64,000 nt of DNA from Glycomyces albidus (lineage in GTDB: Bacteria > Actinomycetota > Actinomycetes > Mycobacteriales > Micromonosporaceae), in contig NZ_WIAO01000002.1 in NCBI RefSeq assembly GCF_009451885.1, positions 124,001 to 188,000 of the forward strand. The letters run 5' to 3'. The notes below the pieces were generated by a model. That model ran no database searches. It saw nothing but the letters and a program-made list of their open reading frames with translations, and was not told the DNA's origin. Below, one piece after another: positions 1-9,953 of the stretch. The translations under genes were made by a program, and so were the position numbers. Each line of letters starts with the position of its first letter. Positions within the stretch are counted from its first letter, which is position 1.

Positions 1-189
1 AACCTGAACGGGGATCGCCTCGTTAGCAATGATGAGCGGGTGAGGGCGCCGGCGTTCTTCACGAGCGCTGCCTTCCGAGGCGCGGCCGCCCTCACCGCCG
101 CTCCATCATGCGTTAACGATCCGCGGTCCCCTCGGGCCGCATAGGACCGCGTGCCGGGACCGCTGCCCGCACGCAGGGGAGGATACGAC

Positions 190-798
190 GTGATCGTCAG
201 CAGCCTGCTGATCCTCGTCATTGCGGCGGTCTTGCTGGTCACCGGCATGATCACCGGAAACGACCAGATGCTGGTCTCATCGATCGCGGCGAGCCTCGCC
301 GCCGGGGTCGCGCTCTACGTCGGCATCCGCGGGAGGGGCGCCAAGCGCCCGCGCATCGCGTCCCAGCGGACCCGTTCCGCCGCGGACGACGACACCCAGC
401 AGTTCCGCCGGATCGTCGCGGACGACACGCCGACGACCGAGCTGCCGCTCCTCGAAGGGCGGATCTTCGAGCCCACGGACTACGCGGTCGACCGCGACCC
501 CGAGATCCGCTTCGAGGAGCCGCCGCGCCAGGCCGCGCACCGCGCCCCCGAGTCGCTCGCCGACGAGCCGGCCGAGCAGCGCATGTCCAGTGTCGAAGCG
601 GCCGCCCTCATGCGCCTGGACACCGAGGTCGCCGTGGTCGACGGCCGGCCCCGCTTCCACCACTCCGCGTGCATGCACCTGACGGGCCGCGAGCACGAGC
701 CGCTCCCGGTCGCCGAGGCCCTGGAGCTCGGGTTCACCCCGTGCGGCATGTGCGAGCCCGTCTCGCGACTCCTGATGGCGCCGCTCGCGCGCCGGTGA
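190..798 (+). CDS. Two-helix membrane protein with C-terminal Cys/His motif
   Basis: A 202-residue protein of unknown function. Two hydrophobic segments lie at about residues 2-20 and 27-46, followed by a long charged, probably disordered cytoplasmic linker. The C-terminal ~55 residues carry HHSACMH and, further on, GFTPCGMCEP, a His/Cys arrangement that could bind a metal. I start at GTG 190, where AGGGGAGGA sits 7 bases upstream, rather than at an upstream GTG at 151 with no ribosome site. No enzyme family is recognised. Confidence 0.75.
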   Translation: MIVSSLLILVIAAVLLVTGMITGNDQMLVSSIAASLAAGVALYVGIRGRGAKRPRIASQRTRSAADDDTQQFRRIVADDTPTTELPLLEGRIFEPTDYAVDRDPEIRFEEPPRQAAHRAPESLADEPAEQRMSSVEAAALMRLDTEVAVVDGRPRFHHSACMHLTGREHEPLPVAEALELGFTPCGMCEPVSRLLMAPLARR

Positions 799-836
799 AC
801 CCTGACGCACAGTCCGGAGCCAAGTTCCCGAAGTAA

Positions 837-865
837 TTGACCTCGTTGCAGGTCTTGCGTATCCT
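837..865 (+). promoter_or_regulatory. Housekeeping-type promoter upstream of the dksA-like gene
   Basis: TTGACC (837-842), a 17-bp spacer and TATCCT (860-865) match the actinobacterial housekeeping sigma consensus. The site faces the zinc-finger protein gene at 1059, which would have a ~190-nt untranslated leader. It probably also drives lspA and rluD. Confidence 0.6.
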
Positions 866-1058
866 GTGTGCTTAATTGCGCGGCAGGTCCCCGCCTCGGC
901 GGGGCCTGGCGCGCATTGTCCTCGTTTCGACGAGGTCGTCAGGAGTACGCCAACTCGGGAGCCGCGATGCCGAACGCCCGACGCAGGGCACAGCCGCGGC
1001 CCCGGCGTGCCCCGGCCCGACCGGAACCCGAGCCGACACACCCCTCCAGAGGCGCGTC

Positions 1059-1658
1059 ATGAGTCCAGCCAAGAAGACCCAGCAGCAGGCCGCGAAGCCG
1101 GCGGTCACCAAGACCGCCGCAAAGAAGAGCGCGGTGAAGAAGGCGCCCGTCAAGAAGGCGGCGGTCAAGAAGACCGCCGCCGCCAACGCCGACTCGCCCG
1201 CGGCGAAGAAGACCGTCAAGAAGCAGGTGAAGAAGGCGAAGGCCACCGTGCCGGCACCGGCCGCGCCCGCGCCGCTCGAGACCGACCACGAGCCGCGCAC
1301 CGAGAGCGAGCAGGCCGAACTGCGGGCCGCGCTCCAGGAGCGGCTCGACGAGCTCGTCGCCGAGCAGCAGCGGTACACCGACTCGATCGCCGCCGCCCAG
1401 CGCGAGCGCCTGAGCGACACCGCCGGGGACGACCAGATCGACTCCGGGTCCAAGACCGTCGAGCACGAGCACGAGGTCGCCGTGGCAGGGGCGATCTCCG
1501 AGCGCATCCGCCAGGTCAGCCACGCCCTCGAACGCATCGACGAGGGCGGATACGGCTTCTGTGAGAAGTGCGGTAAACCCATCCCGGCGGCTCGTCTGGC
1601 CGCCTTCCCGTCGGCTACCCTCTGCGTCAGTTGCAAACAGCTGGAGGAGCGACGCTGA
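1059..1658 (+). CDS. DksA/TraR-type C4 zinc-finger protein with lysine/alanine-rich N-terminus
   Basis: A 199-residue protein. Residues 1-60 are a histone-H1-like Lys/Ala/Val repeat ([12 protein letters not shown]), suggesting nucleic-acid contact. A middle coiled-coil region follows (about 85-165), then a DksA/TraR zinc finger with [10 protein letters not shown] and LCVSC (C-x2-C...C-x2-C). Family members bind RNA polymerase; the exact role of actinobacterial forms is less clear. I start at ATG 1059, where the basic tail begins; AGAGG lies just upstream. The stop overlaps the proposed lspA start, so the two genes are coupled. Confidence 0.85.
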   Translation: MSPAKKTQQQAAKPAVTKTAAKKSAVKKAPVKKAAVKKTAAANADSPAAKKTVKKQVKKAKATVPAPAAPAPLETDHEPRTESEQAELRAALQERLDELVAEQQRYTDSIAAAQRERLSDTAGDDQIDSGSKTVEHEHEVAVAGAISERIRQVSHALERIDEGGYGFCEKCGKPIPAARLAAFPSATLCVSCKQLEERR

Positions 1659-2281
1659 GCGAGGACACCCAGCCCGAGGCCGCCGACGGCCCCGGGCCCG
1701 ACGAGACCGCCCCGAAGCCGCAGGCCGCAGCGGCGAAGCCGAACCGCAGGCGGCCGGGCCTGACCCTGGCCGCCCTGCTCATCGCGGCGTTCGCCGTCGG
1801 CCTGGACCAGTGGACGAAGTTCCTGGCCGAGGCGAACCTGGACCCGCGGGAGCCCGTCCGCATCCTCGGCGGCCTCGTCCACCTGAGCCTGACGTGGAAC
1901 TCCGGCGCGGCCTTCAGCCTCGGCACCGGCTACACCTGGATCTTCACGATCGTGGCCTCGGCGGTGGTGGTCTTCCTCATCGTCCTGTCCCGCAAGATCG
2001 TCTACCCGGCGTGGGCGGTCGCGATCGGCCTCGTGCTCGGCGGCGCGGCCGGGAACCTCGTGGACCGCTACTTCCGCGAGCCCGGCTTCGCGCACGGCCA
2101 CGTCGTCGACTTCATCAGCGTGTTCAAGCCCTACGGCGAGGCGTTCCCCATCTTCAACATCGCCGACTCGGCCCTGTGCTGCGGCGTGGCCCTCATCGTG
2201 CTGCTCGAGCTCACCGGGCACGGGTTCTCGCCCGAGTCCCGCCGGAACGACGACCACGAGAAGGCCGAGGCGCCGGCATGA
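1655..2281 (+). CDS. lspA: Lipoprotein signal peptidase (signal peptidase II)
   Basis: Membrane aspartic protease that cleaves prolipoprotein signal peptides after lipidation. It has four predicted helices and the family motifs: [26 protein letters not shown] and FNIADS, the last two carrying the catalytic aspartates. A hydrophilic 35-residue N-terminus precedes the first helix. The best start is CTG 1655: GGAGGA lies 6 bases upstream, and CTGA overlaps the TGA of the preceding gene. The only conventional alternative, TTG 1631, has no ribosome site. It overlaps rluD by ATGA. Confidence 0.93.
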   Translation: MSEDTQPEAADGPGPDETAPKPQAAAAKPNRRRPGLTLAALLIAAFAVGLDQWTKFLAEANLDPREPVRILGGLVHLSLTWNSGAAFSLGTGYTWIFTIVASAVVVFLIVLSRKIVYPAWAVAIGLVLGGAAGNLVDRYFREPGFAHGHVVDFISVFKPYGEAFPIFNIADSALCCGVALIVLLELTGHGFSPESRRNDDHEKAEAPA

Positions 2282-3228
2282 GCGACGTCGCCGCCCGCCA
2301 GACCCGGTCGCTGCCGGTCCCCGAAGGCTTCGAGGGCCAGCGGATCGACCAGGTCGTCTCCCGGCTCCTCGGGCTCTCGCGCACCGTCGCGGCCGAGCTC
2401 GTCGCCGCCGGGGACGTCACCGTCGACGGCGCGCCGTGCGCCACCAAGTCCGAGCGGGTCTCCGCCGGAGCCTGGCTCGAGGTCGTCCTCCCGCCGCCGC
2501 CCGAGGACGTGCGGGCCCGCATCGAGGAGCCCGTCCAGGGCCTCGAGGTCGTCTTCGACGACGACGACATCGTGGTGGTCTCCAAGCCCGTCGGCGTGGC
2601 CGCCCACCCGAGCCCGGGCTGGACCGGCCCCACCGTCACGGGCGGGCTCGCCGCCGCCGGCTACCGGCTCTCCACCCACGGCGCCGACGAGCGGCAGGGC
2701 ATCGTCCACCGCCTCGACGTCGGCACCTCCGGCCTCATGGTCGTCGCCAAGAGCGAGACCGCCTACTCGGAGCTCAAGCGCGCCTTCAAGGAACGCAGAG
2801 TGTCCAAACGGTACCGGGCGGTGGCCCAAGGGCATCCCGATCCGCTCTCGGGCACGATCGACGCCCCGATCGGGCGGCACCCGCGCCACGACTACAAGTG
2901 GGCCGTGGTCGCCGACGGCAAGCCGAGCATCACCCACTACGACACGATCGAGGTCTTCCCGGGCGCGTCCCTGATGGACCTCGGCCTGGAGACCGGCCGC
3001 ACCCACCAGATCCGGGTCCACTTCTCCGCGCTCGGCCACCCGCTGGTGGGCGATCTCACTTACGGCGCCGATCCGGTGCTGGCCGGGAAGCTCGGTCTGA
3101 CCAGGCAGTGGCTCCACGCGTACCGCCTCGAGTTCGCGCACCCGGCCACCGGCCGCGCCGTCACCTTCACGAGTGATTACCCCGAAGACCTCGAGACCGC
3201 GCTGGCGCGGTTGCGAGCGGACCAATAG
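2278..3228 (+). CDS. rluD: RluA-family 23S rRNA pseudouridine synthase (RluD-like)
   Basis: A 316-residue RNA-modifying enzyme converting uridine to pseudouridine in large-subunit rRNA. An S4 RNA-binding domain occupies about residues 15-75, followed by the catalytic domain with the hallmark [18 protein letters not shown], whose Asp is the nucleophile, and [20 protein letters not shown] near the C-terminus. ATG 2278 overlaps the lspA stop by four bases, and lspA-rluD adjacency is classical. The precise target uridines are inferred from family membership only. Confidence 0.92.
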   Translation: MSDVAARQTRSLPVPEGFEGQRIDQVVSRLLGLSRTVAAELVAAGDVTVDGAPCATKSERVSAGAWLEVVLPPPPEDVRARIEEPVQGLEVVFDDDDIVVVSKPVGVAAHPSPGWTGPTVTGGLAAAGYRLSTHGADERQGIVHRLDVGTSGLMVVAKSETAYSELKRAFKERRVSKRYRAVAQGHPDPLSGTIDAPIGRHPRHDYKWAVVADGKPSITHYDTIEVFPGASLMDLGLETGRTHQIRVHFSALGHPLVGDLTYGADPVLAGKLGLTRQWLHAYRLEFAHPATGRAVTFTSDYPEDLETALARLRADQ

Positions 3229-3476
3229 GAAGCCACTAGACTGGTCGCAACAGAGTCGTTGGTTCGGCTCGCAAGCACCGCCGGAGTCCGCCACATCGTC
3301 GAGGCGGGCGCAATGCACGCCTCACCCCGGGCCGGAGCGCCCGCGATTCGCAACGGGCCTTGAGGATTCGTTGTGTTCTAATAGTCGCGGGTGGTAACGG
3401 TGTCCGGTCGGGGCGGCGAGGGAACGCGGGCGGCGCTCGCGGACCGTCCACCGCATCGGTCGAGAGGAGGTCGCAC

Positions 3477-4577
3477 GTGAACACGCCCGAAGCCTGGAGC
3501 AACGAGCGGAACGACGGCTCGCGCTGGCAGAAGCTGCTCGGCCGCGGCCGCGGTCGCGCCGGAGGCGCCCAGCAGACCCCCACGCCCCCGCCTCGCGAGA
3601 CCTACCCGTCGCCGCCGGTGGGTCCACCGCCCGGCCAGGCGCACTACTCGGTGCCGACCGCGGGCCGGCGCCCGCCGGTCGCGACCCAGACCCCGCCGAG
3701 CGCGGCGCAGATGACCCAGCCGATCCGCCCCCAGCAGGGCCTCCCGCCCCAGCCCCGGCAGGCCCGGCCCCAGGTCGAACCCAGCCCGGTGGCGCTCCAG
3801 CGCCTCCGCCGCGACCTCGGCCGCAGCCAGGTCATCGCCTTCATCAACCCCAAGGGCGGCGTGCACAAGACCACCGCCACCGTCCTGTCGGCCGCGGCCA
3901 TGGGCACCGCCCGCGGCGGCGGCGTGATCGCCTGGGACGACAACGAGCTGCGCGGCACCCTGGGCCTGCGCGCGGGCTCGGCCCGGCACGGGCGCACCAT
4001 CCGCCACCTCGTGGAGCACCTCGACCAGGTCGAGGCCGCCGGCGTCCACCTGCCCGAGCACCTCGACGAGTTCCTGCGCCACTCCTCCGACGGCTCGTTC
4101 GACGTGCTCGCCGGCGACGAGGACCCGAAGCTGCAGCGCCGCCTCGACCCGACCACGGTCCTGCGCGTGCTCGACATCCTCACCCGCACCCACAACATCG
4201 TCTGCATCGACACCGGCAACAACGTCGAGTCCCCGAACTGGCGCACGGTCGTCTCCTCGGTCGACCGGCTCGTGGTCACCACGGTGCCCCGCGAGGACGC
4301 CGCGTTCTCCGCGGACTGGATGCTCGACCACCTCGAAGAGGGCGGCTACGGGCACCTCGTCAAGAACGCGGTGACGCTCCTGTCGATGCCCACGCCGAAC
4401 CCGGGCCCGCTCCTGAACGACCTCCAGCGGCACTTCTCGCAGCGCACGCGCGCCTGCGCGATCGTCCCGTACGACCCGTCGCTGGAGCCGGGCGCGAAGA
4501 TCGAGTTCTCGGCGCTGCGCCCGGAGACCCGCGCCGCGTGGTTCGAGGCCGCCGCCACGATCGTCGACGGCCTGTAA
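3477..4577 (+). CDS. ParA/MinD-like ATPase with proline-rich N-terminus (EspI-like)
   Basis: A 366-residue P-loop ATPase. Residues 1-100 are Pro/Gln/Arg-rich and low-complexity. The deviant Walker A KGGVHKTT (INPKGGVHKTTATV) lies at about 123-136, and the switch region IVCIDTGNNVESPNW near 240. The architecture resembles the EspI/MinD-like ATPases common in actinobacteria, some linked to type VII secretion; no ESX gene is nearby, so the role is open. GTG 3477 is chosen because GAGAGGAGG lies 6 bases upstream. The preceding 248-bp gap shows no gene. Confidence 0.85.
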   Translation: MNTPEAWSNERNDGSRWQKLLGRGRGRAGGAQQTPTPPPRETYPSPPVGPPPGQAHYSVPTAGRRPPVATQTPPSAAQMTQPIRPQQGLPPQPRQARPQVEPSPVALQRLRRDLGRSQVIAFINPKGGVHKTTATVLSAAAMGTARGGGVIAWDDNELRGTLGLRAGSARHGRTIRHLVEHLDQVEAAGVHLPEHLDEFLRHSSDGSFDVLAGDEDPKLQRRLDPTTVLRVLDILTRTHNIVCIDTGNNVESPNWRTVVSSVDRLVVTTVPREDAAFSADWMLDHLEEGGYGHLVKNAVTLLSMPTPNPGPLLNDLQRHFSQRTRACAIVPYDPSLEPGAKIEFSALRPETRAAWFEAAATIVDGL

Positions 4578-4636
4578 CCGGTCCCTCTACAGCACATCGC
4601 GCGGGCCGCCGCGCCGGCTGTGGCAGGATTCCAGGC

Positions 4637-5296
4637 GTGACCGACGAACCGACCCCCCGGGCCGACCCGCGCACGGACCCCCATGTGTACGGCGGCCGCC
4701 GGCCCCGGTCCGAGCGGACCGTCGGCCGCGACCTGCTCGCCGCCGGCTTCCTCGCCGTGATCCTCACCGCTCTCGGATTCCCCTTCGCGATGCTGTGGCA
4801 GGCCGTCACCCCGCGCGTGGAGTTCGTGGTCGTGGAGGGCGGCTGGACCTCCGTCGAGACCTACCCGGACGGCTACATCGAAGGCGACCTCATGTTCGCG
4901 GGGATCGGGCTGGTCCTCGGGATCGTCGCCGCCGTCCTCGCCTGGGCCGGCATGCGCGAGCGCCGCGGCCCGATCCTCCTCCTCGGCCTGGTCATCGGCT
5001 CGGTCGCGTGCCAGGTCGTGGCCTGGAAGATCGGTGCGAACGAATGGCAGGCGTTCTGGGACGCCGTCGAGCGCGCCCCCGCCGGGGTGCACATGTGGCG
5101 GCCGCCGTCGGTGCTGTTCGTCCAGCTCGACCCCGGCGCCGCCTGGGACGCGCTGAGGGTCGGCGAATTCACAACGGCCCTGGAGTCGCTCCAGCTCGGC
5201 GCGCTCGGGGTGATGGCCCTCGCCGCGACCTTCACTTACACCGTCTGCGCCGGTTGGTCACGCCGTCCGAGCCTTCGAACGGACGCTCCCGAATAG
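4637..5296 (+). CDS. Four-helix membrane protein (possibly DUF2567)
   Basis: A 219-residue predicted membrane protein with hydrophobic segments at about 38-58, 95-118, 122-142 and 190-212 and an extracytoplasmic stretch between the first two. Size and layout resemble the DUF2567 family of actinobacteria, but I cannot verify this. GTG 4637 follows CCAGGC directly; extending further upstream gives Arg-rich nonsense. It lies upstream of hisD but is probably not part of the his operon, which has its own promoter. Confidence 0.7.
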   Translation: MTDEPTPRADPRTDPHVYGGRRPRSERTVGRDLLAAGFLAVILTALGFPFAMLWQAVTPRVEFVVVEGGWTSVETYPDGYIEGDLMFAGIGLVLGIVAAVLAWAGMRERRGPILLLGLVIGSVACQVVAWKIGANEWQAFWDAVERAPAGVHMWRPPSVLFVQLDPGAAWDALRVGEFTTALESLQLGALGVMALAATFTYTVCAGWSRRPSLRTDAPE

Positions 5297-5307
5297 CGGT
5301 ATGCCTT

Positions 5308-5335
5308 TTGACCTGGAAATGCGGGTGACTACGCT
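5308..5335 (+). promoter_or_regulatory. Leaderless promoter of the his operon
   Basis: TTGACC (5308-5313), 16 bp, then TACGCT (5330-5335). The -10 element ends only 6 bases before the hisD GTG at 5342, so transcription would start at or next to the start codon. No ribosome-binding site precedes hisD, which agrees with leaderless translation. No leader peptide or attenuator could fit. Confidence 0.6.
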
Positions 5336-5341
5336 TGGGGC

Positions 5342-6673
5342 GTGCTCAGACGCATCGACCTCATCGGAGCCGTATCCGACTACCCGGCCCGCGCCCTGCG
5401 CGAGCTGATGCCGCGCGCCGCGTTCGACGTGAACGAGGCGCTGCGGTCGGTCCAGCCGCTCCTCGACGACATCGCCCACCGCGGGACCGCCGCCGTGGTC
5501 GAGATCGTCGAGCGGTTCGACGGCGTGCATCTGGAGCACCTGCGCGTGCCCGAGGCCGCGATCAAGGCCGCCGCCGCGGAGCTCGACCCCGAGCTGCGCC
5601 GCGCCTACCGGACCTCGATCGACCGCGTCCGCGCCGCGCACGAGGCCCAGCGCCTCCCCGACGTCGTCACCGAGGTCGCCCCGGGCGGCACGATCACCGA
5701 GCGGTACCTGCCGGTCGGCCGCGTCGGCCTCTACGCGCCCGGCGGCCTCGCCGTGCTCGCCTCCTCGGTGATCATGAACGCCGTGCCCGCGCAGATCGCC
5801 GGGGTCGGCTCCATCGCGCTCGCCTCCCCGGCCCAGAAGACCAACGGCGGCCGGCCCGACCAGGGCATCCTCGCCGTCGCCGGGCTCCTCGGCATCGACG
5901 AGGTCTACGCCGTCGGCGGCCCGGCCGCGATCGGCATGTTCACGTACGGCACTGAGGAGTGCGAGCCGGTCGACATGATCACCGGCCCGGGGAACATCTA
6001 CGTCACCGCCGCCAAGCGCGCCGTGCGCGGCCTGGTCGGCATCGACGCCGAGGCCGGGACCACCGAGATCGCGGTCATCGCCGACGCCGGCGCCGACCCG
6101 GTCCACGTCGCCGTCGACCTCATCAGCCAGGCCGAGCACGACCCGGCCGCCGCGTCGGTGCTCATCACCGACTCCGCGGCGCTCGCCGACGCCGTCGACG
6201 CCGAGCTCGAGCGCCGCGCGCCCCAGACCCGCCACGCCGGGCGCATCACGACCGCGCTCGCGGGGGAGCAGTCCGGGACGATCCTCGTCGCCGACATCGA
6301 CGAGGCCGTCGCCGTCGCCGACGCGTACGCCGCCGAGCACCTCGAGATCCAGACCGCGAACGCCCGCGAGGTCGCGATGCGCATCCGCAACGCCGGGGCG
6401 ATCTTCATCGGCGCGTACTCGCCGGTGTCCCTCGGCGACTACTGCGCCGGCTCGAACCACGTCCTGCCGACGGGCGGCTGCGCCCGCCACTCGGCCGGGC
6501 TGTCCGTGCACACCTTCCTGCGCGGCGTCCACCTCATCGACTACTCGCGCGAGGCCCTCGAGGTCGTCGCCGCCGACGTCGTCGCCTTCGCGAACTCGGA
6601 GGACCTGCCGAGCCACGGCGAAGCGGTCTCGGCGCGATTCGAGGCCCGGGACGCGAGGGAGGAGGCACCGTGA
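5342..6673 (+). CDS. hisD: Histidinol dehydrogenase
   Basis: Catalyses the last two steps of histidine synthesis, oxidising L-histidinol to L-histidine with two NAD+. The 443-residue length is typical. Motifs include [12 protein letters not shown], the TTEIAVIAD region, DLISQAEHD and [17 protein letters not shown], which supply the zinc and catalytic Glu/His residues. It is the first gene of hisD-hisC-hisB-orf-hisH-priA-ridA. GTG 5342 is the only start fitting the promoter just upstream. The stop overlaps hisC by four bases. Confidence 0.96.
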   Translation: MLRRIDLIGAVSDYPARALRELMPRAAFDVNEALRSVQPLLDDIAHRGTAAVVEIVERFDGVHLEHLRVPEAAIKAAAAELDPELRRAYRTSIDRVRAAHEAQRLPDVVTEVAPGGTITERYLPVGRVGLYAPGGLAVLASSVIMNAVPAQIAGVGSIALASPAQKTNGGRPDQGILAVAGLLGIDEVYAVGGPAAIGMFTYGTEECEPVDMITGPGNIYVTAAKRAVRGLVGIDAEAGTTEIAVIADAGADPVHVAVDLISQAEHDPAAASVLITDSAALADAVDAELERRAPQTRHAGRITTALAGEQSGTILVADIDEAVAVADAYAAEHLEIQTANAREVAMRIRNAGAIFIGAYSPVSLGDYCAGSNHVLPTGGCARHSAGLSVHTFLRGVHLIDYSREALEVVAADVVAFANSEDLPSHGEAVSARFEARDAREEAP

Positions 6674-7806
6674 GCGAGATCGAGAACCTGCTCCGCGAGG
6701 ACCTGCGCGGGCAGTCGCCGTACGGCGCGCCGCAGCTCGACGTCCCGGTCCAGTTGAACACCAACGAGAACGCGTTCGCGATCCCCGAGGACGTGGCGGC
6801 CGTGGTCGCCGAGTTCATCGGCCGGGAGCTGCGCGGGCTCAACCGCTACCCGGACCGCGACGCGGTCGCGCTGCGCACCGACCTCGCGGCCTACCTCGGG
6901 CACGGCCTCACCGCCGACCACGTGTGGGCCGCCAACGGCTCCAACGAGATCCTCCAGCAGCTCCTCCAGGCGTTCGGCGGCCCGGGGCGCACCGTGCTCG
7001 GCTTCATGCCGTCGTACTCGATGCACCCGCTGCTCGCCCGCGGCACCGGCACCGCGTTCGTCGACGCCGGACGCGAGGACGACTACACGCTCAGCCCGGC
7101 GTACGTGCGCGCGGCGATCGAGGAGCACGACCCGGGCCTGGTCTTCCTGGTCTCCCCGAACAACCCGACCGGGACGGCGCTCGCTCCCGAGGTCGTCGAC
7201 GCCGCCTACGCGGCCGCCCGCGGCATCGTCGTCATCGACGAGGCCTACGCCGAGTTCGCCCGCGACCCGCACGCGACCGCCCTGAGCCGACTGGAGGGCC
7301 GGCCGCGCCTCGTGGTCACCCGCACCATGAGCAAGGCGTTCGCGTTCGCCGGCGCCCGCGTCGGCTACCTCGCCGCCGACCCCGAACTGGTCGAGAAGCT
7401 GCTCCTGGTGCGCCTGCCGTACCACCTCTCGAGCATCACCCAGGCCGCCGCGCGCGGCGCGCTCGCGTGCGCCCCGCAGCTCCAGGCCGAAGTGGACGAA
7501 CTCAAGCACCAGCGCGACCGGATCGTGAAGAACCTGCGCGCCAAGGGACTCCCGGTCGCCGACTCCGACGCGAACTTCGTGCTCGTGGGCGGTCTCAGGG
7601 ACGCCGCCGCCGTGTGGCGGGCGATCCTCGCCGAAGGCGTCCTCATCCGCGACGTCGGCCTCCCCGGCCGCCTCCGCATCACCGCCGGCACCGAGGAGGA
7701 GACCACCGCGCTCCTCGACGCCTTCGACGCCGCCATGGCGCGGCACCCCGAGGATTTCGCGACGCCTGCGGAGCGAACCGAAGCACAGCGAGGAGAGAGC
7801 CAGTGA
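6670..7806 (+). CDS. hisC: Histidinol-phosphate aminotransferase
   Basis: A PLP-dependent fold-type I aminotransferase that converts imidazole-acetol phosphate to L-histidinol phosphate. Length is 378 residues. Visible motifs are [31 protein letters not shown] and [17 protein letters not shown], where the Lys in SKAF forms the PLP Schiff base. GTG 6670 overlaps the hisD stop (GTGA) with a GGGAGGAGG-like site upstream inside hisD. The stop overlaps hisB likewise. Confidence 0.95.
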   Translation: MSEIENLLREDLRGQSPYGAPQLDVPVQLNTNENAFAIPEDVAAVVAEFIGRELRGLNRYPDRDAVALRTDLAAYLGHGLTADHVWAANGSNEILQQLLQAFGGPGRTVLGFMPSYSMHPLLARGTGTAFVDAGREDDYTLSPAYVRAAIEEHDPGLVFLVSPNNPTGTALAPEVVDAAYAAARGIVVIDEAYAEFARDPHATALSRLEGRPRLVVTRTMSKAFAFAGARVGYLAADPELVEKLLLVRLPYHLSSITQAAARGALACAPQLQAEVDELKHQRDRIVKNLRAKGLPVADSDANFVLVGGLRDAAAVWRAILAEGVLIRDVGLPGRLRITAGTEEETTALLDAFDAAMARHPEDFATPAERTEAQRGESQ

Positions 7807-8411
7807 GCCGCACCGCGCACATCGTCCGCACCACCGGTGAGACCAGCGTCGACGTGTACGTCGACCTCGACGGCAGCGAGAAGGTCGTCGACGTCTCCAC
7901 CGGCGTCGGCTTCTACGACCACATGCTCCACCAGCTCGGCAAGCACGGCGGGTTCGACCTGAAGATCGCCGTCAAGGGCGACCTGCACATCGACGCCCAC
8001 CACACCATGGAGGACACCGCGATCGCGCTCGGGCAGGCGTTCGCCGAGGCCCTGGGCGACAAGGCCGGCGTGGTCCGCTTCGCCGACGCCTCGGTGCCGC
8101 TCGACGAGGTGCTCGCGCGCGCCGTCGTCGATCTCTCGGGCCGCCCGTACATGGTCCACGAGGAGCCGATGGACATCGCCCCGACGATCAACACGGACTA
8201 CCCGACCTCGATGACCCGGCACATCCTCGAGTCCTTCGCCTACCACGCCCGGATCTGCCTGCACGTGACCGTGCTCCGCGCCGCGAACCCGGGCCAGAAG
8301 CCGGACGCGCACCACGTGATCGAGGCCCAGTTCAAGGCCCTCGCCCGGGCGCTGAAGTACGCGACCCGCATCGAGGGCACGGACATCCCCTCCACCAAGG
8401 GGGTCCTGTGA
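7803..8411 (+). CDS. hisB: Imidazoleglycerol-phosphate dehydratase
   Basis: Monofunctional 202-residue dehydratase that converts imidazole-glycerol phosphate to imidazole-acetol phosphate; no HisB phosphatase domain is present. Metal-binding His/Glu motifs are FYDHMLHQLGKHG, HHTMEDTAIALGQAF and DAHHVIEAQFKALARAL. GTG 7803 overlaps the hisC stop, and AGGAGAG lies upstream. The stop overlaps the next small gene by GTGA, continuing the coupling. Confidence 0.95.
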   Translation: MSRTAHIVRTTGETSVDVYVDLDGSEKVVDVSTGVGFYDHMLHQLGKHGGFDLKIAVKGDLHIDAHHTMEDTAIALGQAFAEALGDKAGVVRFADASVPLDEVLARAVVDLSGRPYMVHEEPMDIAPTINTDYPTSMTRHILESFAYHARICLHVTVLRAANPGQKPDAHHVIEAQFKALARALKYATRIEGTDIPSTKGVL

Positions 8412-8566
8412 CCTGGGCCGGTCCGATCCTGCTCATGGCGCTCGCCGGGATCCTCCTGGGCGGGGCCGTGAGCCTGCGCCGGAACGAGCGGACCGCCGCC
8501 GCGGTCGTGACCGGGCTGCTCGCCGCCGCCGCCTTCGGCGGCGGCCTGTTCCTGATCTACGGGTAA
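8408..8566 (+). CDS. 52-residue two-helix membrane protein inside the his operon
   Basis: A short gene: GTG 8408 overlaps the hisB stop (GTGA) and TAA lies at 8564-8566. The 52-residue product begins VTWAGPILLMALAG, has hydrophobic stretches at about 3-22 and 32-51, and a charged turn RRNER between them, the shape of a helical hairpin. It sits 10 bp before hisH. Coupled overlap and a clean coding pattern support a real gene. Function unknown; a membrane-anchored role with histidine enzymes would be speculation. Confidence 0.65.
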   Translation: MTWAGPILLMALAGILLGGAVSLRRNERTAAAVVTGLLAAAAFGGGLFLIYG

Positions 8567-8576
8567 GGGGGACAAG

Positions 8577-9197
8577 GTGACCAAGCCAACCGTAGCCCTG
8601 TTCGACTACGGCTCGGGGAACCTCCGATCGGCATTCCGCGCCCTCGAGCGCGCCGGGGGCGACGTCGCGCTCACCAGCGACCTCGACGCCGCCCGCCGCG
8701 CCGACGGGCTCGTCGTGCCCGGCGTGGGCGCGTACGCCGCCTGCATGGAGGGCGTCCTCAAGAGCGGCGTGGACGCCGTGATCCGCGAGCGCGTCGCCGC
8801 CGGGGCGCCCGTCCTCGGCATCTGCGTCGGCGAGCAGGTCCTGTTCGAGGAGGGCATCGAGCACGGCGTCACCACCCGCGGCGTCGGCGTCCTCGAAGGC
8901 CGCGTCGACCTCGTGAAGGCCGACCGCATCCCGCACATGGGCTGGAACACCGTCCGCGCCGACGAGGGCATGCGCCTGTTCCGCGGCATCGGCCCCGAGG
9001 AGCGGTTCTACTTCGTGCACTCCTACGCCGCCAAGGCGGTCCCGCCCGGCGCGAAGGCCGCGATCGCCGTGCACGGCGAGCCGTTCGTCGCCGCCGTCGA
9101 GCGCGGCCCGCTCGCGGCCACCCAGTTCCACCCCGAGAAGTCCGGCGACGCCGGGTACGCGCTGCTGACCAACTGGATCAGCGACCTCGCCTCCTGA
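8577..9197 (+). CDS. hisH: Imidazole glycerol phosphate synthase, glutamine amidotransferase subunit
   Basis: Class I glutaminase that supplies ammonia to HisF (not in this window). The 206-residue protein opens with [12 protein letters not shown]. The nucleophilic Cys lies in [13 protein letters not shown], and the His/Glu partners lie in [15 protein letters not shown] 8577 follows AAGGGGGA. HisG, HisF, HisI and HisE must be encoded elsewhere. Confidence 0.95.
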   Translation: MTKPTVALFDYGSGNLRSAFRALERAGGDVALTSDLDAARRADGLVVPGVGAYAACMEGVLKSGVDAVIRERVAAGAPVLGICVGEQVLFEEGIEHGVTTRGVGVLEGRVDLVKADRIPHMGWNTVRADEGMRLFRGIGPEERFYFVHSYAAKAVPPGAKAAIAVHGEPFVAAVERGPLAATQFHPEKSGDAGYALLTNWISDLAS

Positions 9198-9207
9198 AAG
9201 GGCCGAC

Positions 9208-9936
9208 ATGACCGAACTCCAACTGCTCCCCGCCGTCGACGTCACCGGCGGCAAGGCCGTCCAGCTCGTCCAGGGCGTCGCCGGTTCGGGCAAGCAGTAC
9301 GGCGACCCGCTCGAAGCGGCCCTCGAATGGCAGCGCCAGGGCGCCGAGTGGCTGCACCTGGTGGACCTCGACGCGGCGTTCGGGCGCGGTTCGAACCACG
9401 AGCTGCTCGCGGAGGTCGCCTCGAAGGTCGACATGCAGGTGGAGGTCTCCGGCGGCATCCGCGACGACGAGACCCTCAAGCGGGCGCTGGACTCCGGGGC
9501 CCGCCGGGTCAACATCGGCACCGCGGCCCTCGAGGACCCGGAGTGGTGCGACCGGATCTGCGGAACGTTCGGCGACCGGGTCGCCATCGGCCTCGACGTC
9601 AAGGGCGGCCGCCTGGCCGCGCGCGGCTGGACCCGCGAGGGCGGCGAGCTGTTCGCGACCCTGGAGCGCCTGGAGCGCGCCGGGTGCGCCCGCTACGTGG
9701 TGACGGACGTGAACAGCGACGGGATGCTCTCGGGCCCGAACCTCGACCTGCTCCGCAGCGTCTGCGAGGCCACCGACAAGCCCGTGATCGCCTCCGGCGG
9801 CGTGTCCTCTCTGGACGATCTGCGGGCGCTGGCGGGCCTGACGGGCATCGGGGTCGAGGGCGCGATCGTGGGAACCGCGCTGTACGAGCGTAACTTCACG
9901 GTCGCTGAGGCGTTGAACCTGCTGAAGGGGCTGTAA
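9208..9936 (+). CDS. priA: ProFAR isomerase, probably bifunctional HisA/TrpF (PriA)
   Basis: A 242-residue (beta/alpha)8 barrel isomerising ProFAR in histidine synthesis. In most actinobacteria this enzyme also performs the TrpF reaction of tryptophan synthesis; that second role is inferred from lineage. Catalytic aspartates are placed in LLPAVDV and [10 protein letters not shown]; phosphate-binding loops are [23 protein letters not shown] and [12 protein letters not shown] 9208 follows GAAAGGG. It ends 17 bp before ridA. Confidence 0.93.
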   Translation: MTELQLLPAVDVTGGKAVQLVQGVAGSGKQYGDPLEAALEWQRQGAEWLHLVDLDAAFGRGSNHELLAEVASKVDMQVEVSGGIRDDETLKRALDSGARRVNIGTAALEDPEWCDRICGTFGDRVAIGLDVKGGRLAARGWTREGGELFATLERLERAGCARYVVTDVNSDGMLSGPNLDLLRSVCEATDKPVIASGGVSSLDDLRALAGLTGIGVEGAIVGTALYERNFTVAEALNLLKGL

Positions 9937-9953
9937 CCACGAGGGAGTCGCGC

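Noticed and set aside
39-96. Inverted repeat GGTGAGGGCG/CGCCCTCACC at the left edge
   Set aside because: Ten perfect pairs but a 38-base loop and unknown upstream gene; not enough to call a terminator or operator.
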